A stretch of 64,000 nt of DNA from Paracoccus wurundjeri (GTDB taxonomy: Bacteria; Pseudomonadota; Alphaproteobacteria; Rhodobacterales; Rhodobacteraceae). The position numbers and the translations under genes were made by a program. A model generated the notes under the pieces. It ran no database searches, was not told the origin of the DNA, and saw only the letters and a program-made list of their open reading frames with translations. The stretch lies in the NCBI RefSeq assembly GCF_030678915.1, contig NZ_JAUUTZ010000001.1, forward strand, positions 1 through 64,000. The letters run 5' to 3'. Below are positions 25,873 through 33,409 of the stretch, piece by piece (position 1 is the first letter of the stretch; every line of letters starts with the position of its first letter).

Positions 25873-27187
25873 TGTTTGCTGCCTTGATGAAACTCATCGG
25901 ATCTACGGCCCGGCCATTCATACGCACTTCGTAATGAAGATGCGGTCCGGTCGAGCGTCCAGTACTCCCCATATCACCGATCAGATCGCCTTGCGACACC
26001 CTTTGCCCCTGTTTTACACGAATTCGTGACAGATGCCCGAAGCGAGTTTCCGTTCCCAACTCATGCGAAATCTTGATCAGATTGCCATAACCGCTTTGCT
26101 GGCCCGCAAAATTCACGACCCCGTCGGCGGTTGCATAGACAGCGGTACCGGTCGGGCCAGCCATGTCGATCCCGGAATGCATCCGGCCCCAGCGGCGGCC
26201 GAAACCCGAAGTCAGGCGATAAGAGCTTTTCAGCGGCATTGCCAGAGGAAGCTTTTCGATGGCGATGCGATAAGTATTCATCTCGTCCAGCGTGACGACG
26301 ATCTGCTTGGCTTTGGTTTCGCTTTGCTTCAGGGCGGCATTGCCGCTGGTCGAATATGAAATCGGATTCAGCGGACCGCCCTGGCCGGAATATCCTTTCC
26401 GAATGGCTTCCAACACCTCATCCGGGTCCATTCCGACGGAACGGAAGACATCATCCAGCGGCTTGACCGAGACCGTGACGGCGTTTTCAAGCTGGTTCAG
26501 GATTTCATCATTGCGGGTGACAATCTGATCGCGTTCGATCCGCAATTCCTCGGCCGTTTTCTGAGCCACTTCCGCAGTGCGTTCCGCTTCGCCCCGGGCC
26601 TTGGCGGTATCGCGCAACTCGCCGGACAGAATATCCAGCGCGGCGGCGATTTCCTCTTCCCGCGCATGGTCCGTCGCGCCATTGCCATCTGTCGTGCGGA
26701 TTTGCTCTTCCGCATCGTTCCGTTCTGAAATTGCCTGGCGCAGGCTTGACTGGATGGTCTGCAAACCTGTTTCGAGTTCACTCCGCTTCTTTTCGGATGC
26801 AAGGAGCTGCGATTGCATTTCGGATACTTGCTGAAGGGCGGCGGTAAACCGGTTCTGCGTCGCCAGGGCCTCGGCTGCGCGGGCATCGCGCTCGGACGAA
26901 AGCTGAGCAAGCCGTTCTTCGAATGCAGCATGCGCCTGAACCATCTGCTCTTCATTCGATCCGGAACTGATCGCGTCGATGACCAGCACCGAGCTTGCGA
27001 ACAATGTCCATCCGAACATCACCGTACCGCCCATCAGGCAGCCAAGTTGTGTCAGGGGGCGGAGGCGTAAAAAGCGGGTCGCATCGTCTGAACGCAGAAA
27101 CAAACGTTTCTCGGGCAGCCATCGTTCAAGGGAAGAGTTCAGGCTGCTGATAAGGCGCTTTGGCAATGTGTGTCCCTCGTGTCGCAC
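25862..27187 (-). CDS. Membrane-anchored M23/LytM peptidoglycan endopeptidase with coiled coil
   Basis: A 441-residue protein: a cytoplasmic N terminus of ~45 residues, one membrane helix (about 48-72), a long coiled coil (about 85-240), and a C-terminal M23 domain. The zinc site is complete: 'HSGIDMAGPTG' (first His and Asp) and 'GPHLHYEVR' (HxH). It should therefore cut peptidoglycan cross-links, unlike the dead EnvC-type regulators. The GTG at 27187 gives the longest form; a TTG seven codons later (27166) with GAGGGA upstream is at least as likely. It forms an overlapping pair with the bactofilin gene. Confidence 0.9.
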   Translation of the reverse strand: MRHEGHTLPKRLISSLNSSLERWLPEKRLFLRSDDATRFLRLRPLTQLGCLMGGTVMFGWTLFASSVLVIDAISSGSNEEQMVQAHAAFEERLAQLSSERDARAAEALATQNRFTAALQQVSEMQSQLLASEKKRSELETGLQTIQSSLRQAISERNDAEEQIRTTDGNGATDHAREEEIAAALDILSGELRDTAKARGEAERTAEVAQKTAEELRIERDQIVTRNDEILNQLENAVTVSVKPLDDVFRSVGMDPDEVLEAIRKGYSGQGGPLNPISYSTSGNAALKQSETKAKQIVVTLDEMNTYRIAIEKLPLAMPLKSSYRLTSGFGRRWGRMHSGIDMAGPTGTAVYATADGVVNFAGQQSGYGNLIKISHELGTETRFGHLSRIRVKQGQRVSQGDLIGDMGSTGRSTGPHLHYEVRMNGRAVDPMSFIKAANNVF

Positions 27188-27217
27188 CTGTTTCTTTATT
27201 CGAGGTGCTGCAGTTCC

Positions 27218-27259
27218 AGTTGCCTAGCGGTAATAATAGGCTCCGCCCACAAGGCAACT
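27218..27259. repeat. Nested inverted repeat between the ScfR regulator and M23 genes
   Basis: AGTTGCCT (27218-27225) pairs with AGGCAACT (27252-27259); inside, GCGG pairs with CCGC around the loop TAATAATAGGCT. No T run follows on either strand. On the minus strand it would fall in the leader of the M23 gene or just after the regulator gene. Confidence 0.5.
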
Positions 27260-27334
27260 CTCCTTATGTCGCACCCCCACATTTTGGCCGAAACACGCTT
27301 TGACTGGCGAAAATCCGCCGATATTGTGTTTTGC

Positions 27335-28732
27335 TCAGGCGATCTCGTAAGGCAGAGGACCGCTACGGTTGTCGGGGATACGCAAGGGTCTGTCTATCGG
27401 AGGAACCGACCGCTGGTGACAATCCGGCCGCGGGCAGATCCGGCAGGAAATACCGATCGGTTCAAATACAAGCGGATTGCCCGGATCAAGCCCGTCGGCA
27501 TAGATCAGGCCATCTGCATGCCTGATCTCGCAGCCCAGACCGATGGCAAAGCGCCTGACCGGTGCATTGAACGCCCCGGCATGTTTCGAGACGTCGCGCG
27601 ACAACAGCAGATAACGGACCCCGTCCGGCGTTTCCGCCAGCTGCCGCAGGAACCGGCCCGGCTGTTCGAAGGCCTGATGCACGTTCCAAAGCGGACAGGC
27701 GCCGCCGAAACGGGCGAATTGCAATCGCGTCGCCGAGTGCCGCTTGGTGATCGTGCCCGCCTGATCCACGCGAACGAAAAAGAACGGTACCCCCTTTGCC
27801 CCGGGACGCTGCATGGTCGAAAGGCGATGCGCCACCTGCTCAAGCGATGCGCCGAACAGATGTGAAAGACGCTCCAGATCGTGGCGTTCGCTCTGCGCGG
27901 CCTGAAGAAATTCGCGATAGGGCATCAGGGCCGCTCCGGCGAAATAATTCGCCAGTCCGACCCGGGCGATTTCACGGGCGACCGGGGTGCGGAAACGGGC
28001 AAGATCAAGCGTGGCTTCCAGAAGGTCGCGTTGCAATTCAAGCGCGACCAGATGCAGAAGCTGAAACACCCGCGTGGGTCTTTCGGCAGCCGCGTTCATT
28101 TGCAGTTCCCCCCCATTGCGGTGGAACACCGAATTGGTCGGAAGTTCCACGACCGATACGCGGATATCCCGTTGGGCCAGTGCATCGACGGCAATCTGCC
28201 AGGGATCGCCGCGTCTGCCATCCGTGCAGGCGAAACGTTCCGCCGCATGGTCCACGGCGTCGATGTAATTATCGCAGTAATGAAAGAAGTCCCGCACTTC
28301 CTCCCATGCGGTGATGACCGCGTTCTGGCCTGCCGCTCCGATGGCTTCGTCCAGTGCGGCCAGCCGTTCCTGTCCCTGGCGATGCGCGCGATACAGATCC
28401 AGAAACGCCCTTGCCAGCATCGGCGCATTGGTTGCGGCCAGACGCAGATCAGCCAATGGCGGCGTGGAATCGAACAGGGGATCGGCCAGCGCCTCTTGCA
28501 TGTCGATCACCATGCGTTCCGCATCGCCAGCCGCCAGTGTGGTCAGGTCGATCCCGTATTCCCGGGCAAGCCGCAGCAGAACACCGGCGGAGATCGGGCG
28601 ATGATTGTTTTCCATCTGCGACAGATAGGGAAGCGACACGCCCAGGGTTTCGGCAAAGCGCCGCTGCGTCAGCCCCTCTCGCGCCCGCGTTTCACGCAGG
28701 GCTGTTCCGGCATAGATCTTCTGCGTGGCCAT
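27335..28732 (-). CDS. ScfR/PccR-type short-chain acyl-CoA-responsive XRE regulator
   Basis: A 465-residue regulator. The N-terminal XRE helix-turn-helix (about 8-62) has 'LTQRRFAETLGVSLPYLSQM'; a central ImmA/IrrE-like (DUF955-type) region without an intact HExxH and a C-terminal domain ending in 'CRICPRPDCHQRSVPP' follow. This layout is that of the RamB/PccR/ScfR group, which sense acyl-CoA thioesters and control propionyl-CoA or acetate assimilation. Its own upstream DNA has two TTTGCAAA boxes, so autoregulation is likely. mmsA, whose product is propionyl-CoA, has the same box. Confidence 0.85.
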   Translation of the reverse strand: MATQKIYAGTALRETRAREGLTQRRFAETLGVSLPYLSQMENNHRPISAGVLLRLAREYGIDLTTLAAGDAERMVIDMQEALADPLFDSTPPLADLRLAATNAPMLARAFLDLYRAHRQGQERLAALDEAIGAAGQNAVITAWEEVRDFFHYCDNYIDAVDHAAERFACTDGRRGDPWQIAVDALAQRDIRVSVVELPTNSVFHRNGGELQMNAAAERPTRVFQLLHLVALELQRDLLEATLDLARFRTPVAREIARVGLANYFAGAALMPYREFLQAAQSERHDLERLSHLFGASLEQVAHRLSTMQRPGAKGVPFFFVRVDQAGTITKRHSATRLQFARFGGACPLWNVHQAFEQPGRFLRQLAETPDGVRYLLLSRDVSKHAGAFNAPVRRFAIGLGCEIRHADGLIYADGLDPGNPLVFEPIGISCRICPRPDCHQRSVPPIDRPLRIPDNRSGPLPYEIA

Positions 28733-28745
28733 GATCGCCCCCTAC

Positions 28746-28774
28746 TTTGCAAACTTGGTTCTACCCTTTGCAAA
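28746..28774. promoter_or_regulatory. Paired TTTGCAAA operator upstream of the ScfR gene
   Basis: Two perfect palindromic TTTGCAAA boxes at 28746-28753 and 28767-28774, 13 bases apart. On the minus strand a possible promoter TTGCCG, 18-base spacer, TAGAAC places one box in the spacer and the other at the expected transcription start, a layout for autorepression. Confidence 0.6.
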
Positions 28775-28819
28775 GCCAGTTCGGCAAGTGGTGGTATGTA
28801 TCAGGGGCCGAAATGAAAA

Positions 28820-28840
28820 GGCCGCCCCAAGAGGACGGCC
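28820..28840 (-). terminator. Terminator of rpsD
   Basis: GGCCG and CGGCC form a stem with one internal mismatch and a small loop; on the minus strand it is followed by TTTTCATTT, the same tail as the bactofilin terminator at 25317. It lies just past the rpsD stop codon. Confidence 0.65.
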
Positions 28841-28865
28841 CGGAACTTGCGATCTGCCCTGAAGA

Positions 28866-29486
28866 TCAGTTCATGGCGTAGAATTCGACCACGAGGTTCG
28901 GTTCCATCTGCACCGCATAGGGCACATCGCCCAGCGACGGCGTGCGCAGGAAGGTCGCGGTCATCTTGTTGTGATCGGTTTCCACATAATCCGGCACGTC
29001 ACGCTCGGGCAGGGCGACGGCTTCCAGCACGATGGCCAATTGGCGCGAACGCTCACGGATGGAAATCACGTCGCCTTCGCGGACGCGATAGGAAGGCACG
29101 TTTACACGCTTGCCGTTAACTTCGATATGGCCGTGGTTCACGAATTGGCGCGCGGCGAAGATGGTCGGAACGAATTTTGCGCGGTAAACGACTGCATCCA
29201 GACGACGCTCCAGCAGGCCGATCAGGTTTTCGCCGGTATCGCCCTTGATCCGCTCTGCTTCGGCATAGATGCGGCGGAACTGCTTTTCGGTCAGGTCGCC
29301 GTAATAGCCCTTGAGCTTCTGCTTGGCGCGAAGCTGGGTGCCGAAATCGGACAGTTTGCCCTTGCGGCGCTGGCCGTGCTGGCCGGGGCCGTATTCGCGG
29401 CGGTTGACCGGGGATTTGGCGCGGCCCCAGATGTTTTCGCCCATGCGGCGATCGATCTTGTACTTGGCAGCGGTGCGTTTGGTCAT
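28866..29486 (-). CDS. rpsD: 30S ribosomal protein S4
   Basis: A 206-residue primary 16S rRNA-binding protein. It opens '[20 protein letters not shown]' as in alphaproteobacteria, contains '[20 protein letters not shown]', and has the S4 RNA-binding domain near 95-160 ('[20 protein letters not shown]', '[14 protein letters not shown]'). It lies outside a ribosomal protein operon, alone with its own promoter, leader and terminator. RBS AAGGAG precedes the ATG. Confidence 0.97.
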   Translation of the reverse strand: MTKRTAAKYKIDRRMGENIWGRAKSPVNRREYGPGQHGQRRKGKLSDFGTQLRAKQKLKGYYGDLTEKQFRRIYAEAERIKGDTGENLIGLLERRLDAVVYRAKFVPTIFAARQFVNHGHIEVNGKRVNVPSYRVREGDVISIRERSRQLAIVLEAVALPERDVPDYVETDHNKMTATFLRTPSLGDVPYAVQMEPNLVVEFYAMN

Positions 29487-29580
29487 CGCTGATCTCCTTC
29501 TTTTGCGTTACGAAGGGCGTTGTCCTTTGGCCGAAGCCCGACAGGCATCCCCTTGCGGGGGCCACCAACACCAATGAAGT
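29487..29580 (-). promoter_or_regulatory. Structured rpsD leader
   Basis: About 94 bases from the inferred transcription start to the rpsD ATG. It contains CCCC-CGCAA-GGGG (minus strand, 29549-29561) with a weak outer GG/CC extension, and GGC-TTCG-GCC (29529-29538), a stable UUCG tetraloop hairpin. S4 represses its own synthesis in other bacteria, so a binding role is possible but unproven. Confidence 0.4.
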
Positions 29581-29585
29581 GCGCG

Positions 29586-29613
29586 CTTATAGCCTCACCG
29601 CCGCCAGAGTCAA
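29586..29613 (-). promoter_or_regulatory. rpsD promoter
   Basis: Minus strand: TTGACT (29608-29613), 16-base spacer, TATAAG (29586-29591). Both boxes match the sigma-70 consensus at five of six positions. The -35 overlaps the last codons of the upstream sugar kinase gene. Confidence 0.7.
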
Positions 29614-31028
29614 GCGCGCTGCGCCTGCAATCGCGCCAATCCTTCGGACCAGCCGGAAGTCAGTGCCGGATCGGGTTCGAATCGCGCCGCGATATCCGGC
29701 TGCGAGATCGCATCGGCACCGGCCCCCAGGGCAGCCATCAGCCCCAGACGTGCCGCGCCGAAACCCGCCCCTGTCTCGGAGCCCGCCGGGCGCAGAATCG
29801 GCACGCGGGTCGCCTGCGCCAGCATTGCCAGCCACAGATCCGAACGTGCGCCTCCGCCCATCGCGATCAGCGAATCTGCCCCGCCTCCGGCATCGCGCAA
29901 CGCGACCATGTTCTCGGCCAGAGCCAGTGTCACGCCCTCAAGTACGGCGCGGGTCATCTGAGGCCGGGTCGCGCCCGAAGACAACCCGCTGAACCCGGCC
30001 CGCTGCGCAGGATCGTTCAGCGGCGTCCGTTCGCCGCTCAGATAGGGCCAGAACGCGATGGGGCCCGGCGGGGTGGGGTGATCGTCCAGCTCTGCCAGCA
30101 GATTGCCAACCGGCTGATCGGCGATCCCCGCCCACCAGTCCAGACAGGCGGCGGCAGAAAGCATCACCCCCATCTGGTGCCATTGACCGGGCAGGGCATG
30201 GCAAAATGCGTGAACCGCGGTTTCGGGTGCGGGCAGGAAACGGTCGGTGGCTGCGAAAATGACGCCCGATGTGCCAAGTGAAACCAGACCGACCCCCGGA
30301 CCGGTAATCCCTGCGCCGATTGCGGTGGCCGCGTTGTCGCCGCCGCCCCCGGCAACCGGGATACCGGGGGGAAGGCCCAATTCGCCGGCAATGTCCGCCC
30401 GCAGATATCCGGCAATTTCGCTGCCTTCTGTCAGCGTAGGCATTTGGCTGCGTTCCATGCCCGTAGCGGATAGCAGATCGTCGGACCAGTCGCGCTTTGC
30501 CGGATCGAACCATGCGGTGCCCGAGGCATCGGACATGTCGCTGATCGCCTCGCCGGTCAGCCAGAGGCGTAAATAGTCCTTGGGCAAAAGCACAAGACGG
30601 GTCCGTGCGAACAGATCCGGCTCGTGGTTCTGCATCCAGACCAGTTTCGGGGCGGTGAAACCTGCGAAGACGATATTGCCGGTGAGTTTGCGGAATTGCG
30701 GGTCGCCGTCCAGCCTGGCCGCTTCCTCCGAGGCGCGACCATCATTCCACAGGATCGCAGGGCGAAGAACCCGATTGTCGCTGTCAAGGCAGATTGCGCC
30801 ATGCATCTGGCCGGACAGTCCGATCCCTGCCACTTTGTTCAATGGTATGCCGAGATCGGCAATCGCCCGGCGGGTGGCGGCAATCCAGTCTTGCGGTATC
30901 TGCTCGGACCAGCCGGGATGCCGATTCTTTACAGTCAGGGCGGCATGTCCCGTAGCCGCTACGCGCTGCGCATCGTCAATCAGCACCACCTTCACCCCCG
31001 AGGTGCCGAGATCGATCCCAAGAAACAT
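29610..31028 (-). CDS. xylB: FGGY-family sugar kinase, probable xylulokinase
   Basis: A 472-residue FGGY kinase. The phosphate-1 motif 'LGIDLGTSGVKVVLID' opens the protein, 'GLSGQMHGA' (xylulokinase type) lies near 77-85, and the FGGY C-terminal motif with 'EGVTLALAENM' and 'MGGGARSDLWLAMLAQ' is present. Substrate xylulose is inferred from the 'SGQMHG' motif; no xylA or transporter is next to it. Two ATGs stand in tandem (31031 and 31028) after GGGAGGGAC; spacing favours the second. Confidence 0.88.
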   Translation of the reverse strand: MFLGIDLGTSGVKVVLIDDAQRVAATGHAALTVKNRHPGWSEQIPQDWIAATRRAIADLGIPLNKVAGIGLSGQMHGAICLDSDNRVLRPAILWNDGRASEEAARLDGDPQFRKLTGNIVFAGFTAPKLVWMQNHEPDLFARTRLVLLPKDYLRLWLTGEAISDMSDASGTAWFDPAKRDWSDDLLSATGMERSQMPTLTEGSEIAGYLRADIAGELGLPPGIPVAGGGGDNAATAIGAGITGPGVGLVSLGTSGVIFAATDRFLPAPETAVHAFCHALPGQWHQMGVMLSAAACLDWWAGIADQPVGNLLAELDDHPTPPGPIAFWPYLSGERTPLNDPAQRAGFSGLSSGATRPQMTRAVLEGVTLALAENMVALRDAGGGADSLIAMGGGARSDLWLAMLAQATRVPILRPAGSETGAGFGAARLGLMAALGAGADAISQPDIAARFEPDPALTSGWSEGLARLQAQRA

Positions 31029-31123
31029 CATGTCCCTCCCCGTTACTGGTCGTCGCATTCTTGCGTTATCCATCGCCGCGGCGCAATTCGCGACCGCGGT
31101 GGAAATTGCCTTGCGGCGGATTT

Positions 31124-31426
31124 TCAGAGCTGACGTGTCAGCCGGCGGGAATTGGCGGATATGCGCTTGTCATACGGCCTAAGCGCTTCGGACAAGACCT
31201 GTTCGGGGCTGGCGCCCCGGCTAGCGGCCTGCGCCATGGCGTAGAGGGATTCCGAGGCCGCCGCCTGTTTTTCCGCAACCATACGGAAAGGTTCACCCGG
31301 AGCCTGAGCGATGAGACCAAGCATTCCCGCCACACGCAGGCCGATTACCATTTGCGATTCCATCGAGATTCGCGTCAGTTGTGCCCAAAGTTGAAAAGGC
31401 GATGAAGAAACTGTTTTTCTTGTCAT
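31124..31426 (-). CDS. Small helical protein, phasin-like, unknown function
   Basis: A 100-residue protein, mostly predicted helix, with 'PFQLWAQLTRISMESQMVIGLRV' then 'GEPFRMVAEKQAAASESLYAM'. This rhythm recalls small phasin-like proteins, and similar Rhodobacterales proteins carry misleading names in databases. No membrane segment and no motif that fixes a function. It stands 95 bases upstream of xylB on the same strand and is divergent to pyrC. Confidence 0.6.
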   Translation of the reverse strand: MTRKTVSSSPFQLWAQLTRISMESQMVIGLRVAGMLGLIAQAPGEPFRMVAEKQAAASESLYAMAQAASRGASPEQVLSEALRPYDKRISANSRRLTRQL

Positions 31427-31509
31427 TTGTTTGTTTTTACCAATTGGATGGCATTATCGCCAAAAAGGGTATTCTTCGTCAGTTTTACGCGATGCCGCAA
31501 GTGCAACGC

Positions 31510-31532
31510 CCGGAAAACTGTTCGGTTTCCGG
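31510..31532. repeat. Hairpin in the pyrC upstream region
   Basis: CCGGAAA (31510-31516) and TTTCCGG (31526-31532), a perfect 7-bp inverted repeat with a 9-base loop, 47 bases before the pyrC ATG. No T run follows, so it is not a standard attenuator. Confidence 0.4.
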
Positions 31533-31578
31533 TTAATCCGGCTTGGAAAGCCTGTTTCGGCATGCAATGAGGCGTTTC

Positions 31579-32619
31579 ATGACCGATCATATCACCCTTC
31601 GTCGTCCCGATGATTGGCACCTGCATCTGCGCGATGGCGAGATGCTGCGCGCCGTGGCCCCTCATTCCGCCGGTTTCGGCCGAGCGATCATCATGCCCAA
31701 TCTGGTGCCGCCGGTCGTGACCGGCCAGCAGGCTGCCGCTTATCGTGAGCGCATTCTGTCGGCGGTGCCTGAAGGCGCGACCTTCCAGCCGCAGATGACG
31801 CTCTATCTGACCGATACGACCGATCCGGCAGATGTGATCAAGGCGCATCAGGGCGGCGTCATCCGGGCGGTGAAACTGTATCCGGCAGGCGCAACGACCA
31901 ATTCGGATAGCGGGGTGACCGATTTCGATCGTATCCGCCCGGTATTCGAGGCGATGGCCGAGGCCGGCATCCCCCTGTGCGTGCATGGCGAGGTCACCGA
32001 TCCCGATGTGGATATCTTCGACCGCGAGGCCGTGTTCATCGACCGCGTTCTGGATCCGGTCCGCCGCGCGAATCCCGAACTGAAGGTAGTGATGGAGCAT
32101 ATCACCACCTCTGACGGGGTGGCCTATGCACGCAGCGGCGAGAATATCGGCGCGACCATCACCACGCATCATCTGGTGATCAACCGCAATGCGATCTTTG
32201 CCGGAGGCATTCGCCCTCATTATTATTGTCTGCCGATTGCCAAGCGCGAAACCCATCGGCTGGCGCTGCGCGAGGCGGCGACCAGTGGCGATGCGCGGTT
32301 TTTCCTTGGGACCGACTCGGCGCCTCATCCCGACCGGGCCAAGCTGCAGCCCTGTGGCTGCGCGGGGTGCTTCACCGCGCCGAACACGATGTCGATACTG
32401 GCCCATGTCTTCGAGGAAGAGGGCGCATTGGACCGGTTGGAAGCCTTTACCAGCCTTAACGGAGCCGCGTTCTATGAGCTGCTGCCGAATGAGGACCGCA
32501 TTCGCCTGACCCGCCGCGATATTCCCACCGAATATCCCGCAACCATTGTTGCCGGAGACGAAACCGTTACCGTTTTCGATCCCGGTTTTCCCCTTTACTG
32601 GCATCTGGAGGACCTATGA
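31579..32619 (+). CDS. pyrC: Dihydroorotase
   Basis: A 346-residue class II dihydroorotase that closes carbamoyl-aspartate to dihydroorotate. The zinc site '[12 protein letters not shown]' opens the protein, the carbamylated Lys is in '[13 protein letters not shown]', further metal His are in '[11 protein letters not shown]' and 'EHITTSDG', and the final Asp in '[10 protein letters not shown]'. The ATG at 31579 has GAGG seven bases upstream; earlier in-frame ATGs lack one. It overlaps pyrE by 4 bases. Confidence 0.95.
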   Translation: MTDHITLRRPDDWHLHLRDGEMLRAVAPHSAGFGRAIIMPNLVPPVVTGQQAAAYRERILSAVPEGATFQPQMTLYLTDTTDPADVIKAHQGGVIRAVKLYPAGATTNSDSGVTDFDRIRPVFEAMAEAGIPLCVHGEVTDPDVDIFDREAVFIDRVLDPVRRANPELKVVMEHITTSDGVAYARSGENIGATITTHHLVINRNAIFAGGIRPHYYCLPIAKRETHRLALREAATSGDARFFLGTDSAPHPDRAKLQPCGCAGCFTAPNTMSILAHVFEEEGALDRLEAFTSLNGAAFYELLPNEDRIRLTRRDIPTEYPATIVAGDETVTVFDPGFPLYWHLEDL

Positions 32620-33287
32620 GTCTGCCCTATCCCACACGTGAAGAGATCGCCCGCCTGTCCGCCCGCATGCTGCTGGAAATCAAGGCGGTCGATTTCAATG
32701 CCAGGCAACCCTTTACCTATGCGTCGGGCAAGAAGGGGCCGACCTATGTCGATTGCCGCCGGATCGTCAGCTTTCCGCGTGTGCGCCAGACCTTGCTGGA
32801 CTTCCTTGCCGCGACCATCATGCGCGATGCCGGCTTCGAAGCCTTCGACAATATCGCGGGTGGAGAAACGGCGGGCATTCCCTTTGCCGCGATGGTCGCG
32901 GAACGTCTTGGCCTGCCGATGACCTATGTGCGCAAGAAGCCCAAGGGCTACGGCCGCAATGCAAGGATCGAGGGCGTGATGACCGAGGGGCAGCGGGTGC
33001 TTCTGGTCGAGGATCTGACCACGGATGGCGGCAGCAAGCTGTCCTTCGTCGACGCGATCCGCGAGACCGGGGCAAGCTGCGCCCATACGGCAGTGATCTT
33101 CTATTACGGTATTTTCCCCGAGACGACGCAGCGCCTTGCCGATCATGGTGTCAGCCTGCATCACCTGTGCACTTGGTGGGATGTGTTGAACGAGGCGCGG
33201 GAAAGCGAAGCTTTCGATGCGGCCACGCTGGATGAGGTCCAGACCTTCCTGTCCGATCCGAAAGGGTGGCAGGCAGCCAACGGGTGA
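32616..33287 (+). CDS. pyrE: Orotate phosphoribosyltransferase
   Basis: A 223-residue PyrE that joins orotate to PRPP to form OMP. The catalytic loop is '[15 protein letters not shown]' and the PRPP-binding motif '[15 protein letters not shown]' near 128-142. The ATGA overlap with pyrC indicates a pyrCE operon with translational coupling. The C-terminal extension after about residue 200 is common in this group. Confidence 0.95.
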   Translation: MSLPYPTREEIARLSARMLLEIKAVDFNARQPFTYASGKKGPTYVDCRRIVSFPRVRQTLLDFLAATIMRDAGFEAFDNIAGGETAGIPFAAMVAERLGLPMTYVRKKPKGYGRNARIEGVMTEGQRVLLVEDLTTDGGSKLSFVDAIRETGASCAHTAVIFYYGIFPETTQRLADHGVSLHHLCTWWDVLNEARESEAFDAATLDEVQTFLSDPKGWQAANG

Positions 33288-33294
33288 CCTGCAG

Positions 33295-33314
33295 TTATCC
33301 ACAGCTTATCCCCC
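33295..33314 (+). promoter_or_regulatory. Two tandem DnaA boxes upstream of dnaB
   Basis: TTATCCACA (33295-33303), a perfect DnaA box, followed 11 bases on by TTATCCCCC (33306-33314), a seven-of-nine match. They lie about 33-52 bases upstream of the proposed dnaB -35. Confidence 0.6.
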
Positions 33315-33346
33315 ATTCTGCCCACCAGATTTCGTTGCGCCGCCAT

Positions 33347-33374
33347 TTGCGAAACCCATAACTTAGCGTATCAT
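33347..33374 (+). promoter_or_regulatory. Likely dnaB promoter
   Basis: TTGCGA (33347-33352), 16-base spacer, TATCAT (33369-33374; five of six). A start near 33381 leaves about 29 bases before the ATG at 33410. Confidence 0.5.
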
Positions 33375-33409
33375 ACTGCGAATAATCAGCATGCGGGGGC
33401 AGCGGGTCT

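Noticed and set aside
29650..29690. GGTTCGAATC resembling a tRNA T-arm
   Set aside because: It is within the conserved C-terminal part of the sugar kinase gene and has no acceptor stem or anticodon arm around it.
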